Assembly (NCBI GenBank): GCA_900471605.1
Contig: UCEY01000016.1
Span: 248,001 to 312,000, forward strand
Reading direction: 5' to 3'
From: Hyphomicrobiales bacterium
Lineage (GTDB): Bacteria > Pseudomonadota > Alphaproteobacteria > Rhizobiales > Rhizobiaceae
DNA: 64,000 nucleotides
Part shown: in pieces, positions 61,577 through 64,000 of the stretch
Numbering within the stretch: position 1 is the stretch's first letter
Layout: every line of letters starts with the position of its first letter
Made by a program: the position numbers and the translations under genes
Notes under the pieces: generated by a model
What the model was told of the DNA's origin: nothing
The model's input: the letters and a program-made list of their open reading frames with translations, nothing else
The model's database searches: none

Positions 61577-63208
61577 CTAACGATCCAATTTGTATCCTTC
61601 GGCTTCCCTGTCCCAGGTGGTTTTCGTCACCCCTTGCTCGATCAGCTTGAATTTCTGAACCTTGCCGTTTTCCGTCAGCGGCAACGCATCGACGAAATCC
61701 ACAAAGCGCGGCACGGAGAAATAGCTCATCTTGGGCTGGCAGAAGTCGAGCAGCTCCGCAGCGCCCAGATCGAAGCCCTCTTTGAGGACGATCGACGCCA
61801 TCACTTCGTCTTCCGCCAGTTCCGACCGGACCGGAAACACCGCCGCGTTCTCGACGCTCGGGTGGGAAATCAGCACCTGCTCCACCTCGAAGGAGGAGAT
61901 GTTCTCCCCTCGCCTGCGGATGGCATCTTTCATGCGGTCCAGAAACTGAATATAGCCGTCCGCATCCTTGGTGACGCGATCGCCCGTATGGAACCAGAGG
62001 TTCCGCCAGGCTTCCACGGTCTTTTCGGCCATGCCGAAATAGCCGGTCGCGATCGCAAACGGCTCGGCGGCGCGCACCACCAGTTCTCCAGGCGTGCCGT
62101 CCGGCACCAGGTTGTCGCTCTCGTCGAATACGGCGATCTCGAAGCCCGGCCGTGCCTTTCCCATCGTTCCGGGCCTTTGCTCATGAAGCAGCGCGCCGAC
62201 GACAAAATTCGTCTCCGTCGAACCATAACCGTCAAGCAGCGCCACACCGGAGCGTTCCGTGAAAGGCGCATGGAACTGGGGCGGAACGCCGGGTGCGAGC
62301 GCTATCCGCGTCCTGTGCTGCTTTTCGGCATCGCTCGCGTCTTTCGACAGCAGGATCGGCACCATGGCGCCAAGCAGATAGGTGACCGTTGCGCCGTGCG
62401 TGGCAAGGCTCGTCCAGAAGCGCGATGCCGAAAAACGCGTGTCGACCACGAGGCATGCGCCGGTCAGAAGCGCCTGGAAGAATGTGTTCAGCGCATTGGT
62501 GTGGAAAAGCGGAAGGCAGGTGAGCAGAACATCGTCGTCCGCAATGCCGAGAAGTGCCGCCGTATGGACACCCCACCAGAAATATTGTGCGTGGGGGCAG
62601 CAGACGCCTTTCGAAAGGCCCGTCGTGCCGGACGTGTAGAGGATCGCCATCGTATCGGAAGGCCGGCTCGGGTAAGCCTCCATGTCGCCCCTCATCTCGG
62701 GGATTTTGTGGTGCGGCCAGCGCAGGACAAGATCGTCCGGCACGTCCCCGACGGTCCAGATCCGTTCCAGAGGCAGCGGCGCATCCTGGAGATTTGCCAT
62801 CGCGCCAAGAAGATTTCCTTCGACGAGGGCGAGCTTGGCACCGCTGTTCTTCAGAATATGCGCGAGCTGAGCCCCTCGGGAGGCCGTATTGATGGGGACG
62901 GCAATCGCACCGCACCAGGCGCAGCCGAGCAGGATCTGAAGAAATTCAAGCCTGTTGGAGCAGATGATCGCGACAGTATCGCCGGCTTTCACATCTGCCG
63001 CACGAAGCGTGCTGGCCGCTGCGGCCGCCAGCTCCTTCACCGCGGAAAAGCTGAGCGTCCTGCCGTCGATCTTGACCAACGGGCGATCGCCGTAGCGCTC
63101 GGCCTGAAGGGAAATCATCTGCGGGAATGTCCGCATCGACGGGCTGAACGTCTCCGTCAGCTGAAAGACCTTCGCCTCTCGAGATAATTCGATCTGGTGT
63201 GCGTTCAT
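61577..63208 (-). CDS. AMP-dependent acyl-CoA synthetase/ligase (CaiC-like)
   Basis: A 543-residue class I adenylate-forming enzyme. P-loop-like AILYTSGTTGLSKGV, adenylation motif GYGSTETN, hinge TGDRVTKDADGYIQFLDR then RRGENISSFEVE, and the C-terminal catalytic Lys in ENGKVQKFKL are all present. It activates a carboxylic acid to the CoA thioester; the LFHTNALNTF and lineage suggest a carnitine/crotonobetaine-type or medium-chain acid ligase. Substrate unknown. Confidence 0.9.
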   Translation of the reverse strand: MNAHQIELSREAKVFQLTETFSPSMRTFPQMISLQAERYGDRPLVKIDGRTLSFSAVKELAAAAASTLRAADVKAGDTVAIICSNRLEFLQILLGCAWCGAIAVPINTASRGAQLAHILKNSGAKLALVEGNLLGAMANLQDAPLPLERIWTVGDVPDDLVLRWPHHKIPEMRGDMEAYPSRPSDTMAILYTSGTTGLSKGVCCPHAQYFWWGVHTAALLGIADDDVLLTCLPLFHTNALNTFFQALLTGACLVVDTRFSASRFWTSLATHGATVTYLLGAMVPILLSKDASDAEKQHRTRIALAPGVPPQFHAPFTERSGVALLDGYGSTETNFVVGALLHEQRPGTMGKARPGFEIAVFDESDNLVPDGTPGELVVRAAEPFAIATGYFGMAEKTVEAWRNLWFHTGDRVTKDADGYIQFLDRMKDAIRRRGENISSFEVEQVLISHPSVENAAVFPVRSELAEDEVMASIVLKEGFDLGAAELLDFCQPKMSYFSVPRFVDFVDALPLTENGKVQKFKLIEQGVTKTTWDREAEGYKLDR

Positions 63209-63228
63209 TGTCGTTCGCGCGCCTGCCC

Positions 63229-64000
63229 TCAGTTTATCCGTTGTTCGCTCTGCTGGTCGAAGAGATGGACCTTTTGGGGATCGAACTTGACACGAAGAAC
63301 ATCTCCGGGCCGGGTCGCAAATCGCTCGCGGAAAACACCGATGACCCGCTGTCCGGATATGTGACCGACGACATGGGTTTCGGCGCCTGTCGGCTCGATG
63401 ACTTCAACGACAAGAGGCAGGCCGCCGTCGTCGGCAATGGCCAGGTTTTCGGGGCGGATGCCGTAGATCACCTGTCGCCCTTCGCTGGCGGAGGCCGGAG
63501 GATTCGAAACCGGAAGCGAGACGTCGCCGATCCAGACCGCGCCGCCGGCATATCGGCCTGACAGGAAGTTCATGCCCGGCGAACCGATGAAACCCGCAAC
63601 GAAGAGATTGGCCGGCCGATCGTAGAGAGCAAGGGGAGAGCCGACCTGCTCGACGAAACCATCCCGCATCACCACGATCTTGTCTGCCATGGTCATGGCT
63701 TCGATCTGGTCGTGCGTCACGTAGACCATGGTGCTTCCCAGCCTCTGGTGCAGCGCCTTGATCTCGCCGCGCATGATGACGCGCAGCTTGGCGTCCAGAT
63801 TGGACAGCGGCTCATCGAACAGGAAGACCTGCGGATTGCGCACGATCGCCCGCCCCATGGCAACGCGCTGCCGCTGGCCGCCCGACAATTGCCGCGGATA
63901 ACGCTCGAGCAGCGGTTCGAGGTTGAGAATTTTGGCTGCCTTTTCGACCTCGGTGCGGATCTCTGCCTTGGCGCTGCCGCGCATCTGCAGTGAGAAACCC
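63229..64000 (-). CDS. Sugar ABC transporter ATPase, UgpC/MalK family (5' truncated)
   Basis: C-terminal ~256 residues of a UgpC-type ATPase; the frame runs off the right window edge (FSLQMRGSAKAEI at the end), so Walker A is outside. Signature LSGGQRQRVAMGRA, Walker B VFLFDEPLSNLD and switch YVTHDQIEAMTMAD are seen, then the TOBE domain. It lies 20 bp upstream of the acyl-CoA ligase gene on the same strand. Confidence 0.93.
   Translation of the reverse strand, partial: GFSLQMRGSAKAEIRTEVEKAAKILNLEPLLERYPRQLSGGQRQRVAMGRAIVRNPQVFLFDEPLSNLDAKLRVIMRGEIKALHQRLGSTMVYVTHDQIEAMTMADKIVVMRDGFVEQVGSPLALYDRPANLFVAGFIGSPGMNFLSGRYAGGAVWIGDVSLPVSNPPASASEGRQVIYGIRPENLAIADDGGLPLVVEVIEPTGAETHVVGHISGQRVIGVFRERFATRPGDVLRVKFDPQKVHLFDQQSEQRIN

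Overview
The window is GC-rich alphaproteobacterial DNA, most likely from a member of the Rhizobiaceae (Rhizobium/Neorhizobium/Sinorhizobium/Agrobacterium group). The pointers are an frcBCA fructose importer with its divergent ROK regulator, an NrtR-controlled nadABC operon, minCDE, a DUF1127 gene followed by anti-Shine-Dalgarno ('cuckoo'-type) hairpins, and very many ABC importers. minCDE sits on a secondary replicon in several rhizobia, so this may be a chromid or megaplasmid segment; that is inference. I saw no rRNA, tRNA, CRISPR array, transposase or phage gene.

Layout. 1-6.1 kb: end of a peptide/muropeptide ABC importer, a serine beta-lactamase-fold hydrolase, AnmK and an EamA exporter, which together look like peptidoglycan recycling. 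6.1-10 kb: a YehZYXW/OsmF-type importer on the minus strand. 10.2-11.4 kb: a GT87-type membrane protein. 11.6-19.3 kb: a sugar/sugar-acid catabolic region (aldose epimerase, SMP-30 lactonase, enolase-superfamily dehydratase, a decayed gene, a DHDPS-like aldolase, a GntR/FCD regulator with a tandem palindromic operator, an IlvD/Edd dehydratase and an RraA-like aldolase). 19.4-24 kb: frcR and frcBCA. 24-25.1 kb: a second serine hydrolase, paralogous to the first. 25.5-30.4 kb: a HAD phosphatase and a CUT1-type sugar importer. 30.5-36.1 kb: a small membrane peptide, then a compact cluster of a SARP/TPR regulator, a 51-residue peptide, YcaO, TfuA, a small helical protein and an XRE regulator. 36.4-44.9 kb: a NitT/TauT-type importer with an FAD oxidoreductase, CoA transferase, enoyl-CoA hydratase, LysR regulator and amidohydrolase. 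44.9-48.7 kb: ferredoxin, adenine deaminase and an M20 peptidase. 48.8-53.1 kb: nadABC and nrtR. 53.2-55.2 kb: a TPP riboswitch with thiXY-like genes. 55.3-57.2 kb: minCDE. 57.6-59.8 kb: cuckoo hairpins, DUF1127, RidA, Dps and an orphan BrnA-like protein. 59.9-64 kb: ornithine cyclodeaminase, MarR, acyl-CoA ligase and a truncated UgpC-type ATPase.

The most interesting system is the RiPP-like locus at 30.9-36.1 kb. A large SARP-type regulator precedes a short cysteine-free peptide, then a YcaO/TfuA pair of the kind used for peptide-backbone modification (trifolitoxin, thioamides). Three TCAC-type heptamers spaced exactly 11 bp apart lie just before ycaO, a layout typical of SARP operators, and a strong hairpin follows the peptide gene. 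No exporter, protease or immunity gene is obvious, so the product may not be a classical bacteriocin.

Second in interest is the array of four hairpins at 57.59-57.74 kb, each carrying CCTCCTCCC in its loop on the minus strand, downstream of a DUF1127 gene. A G-U pair that forms only in the minus-strand RNA supports the direction of transcription.
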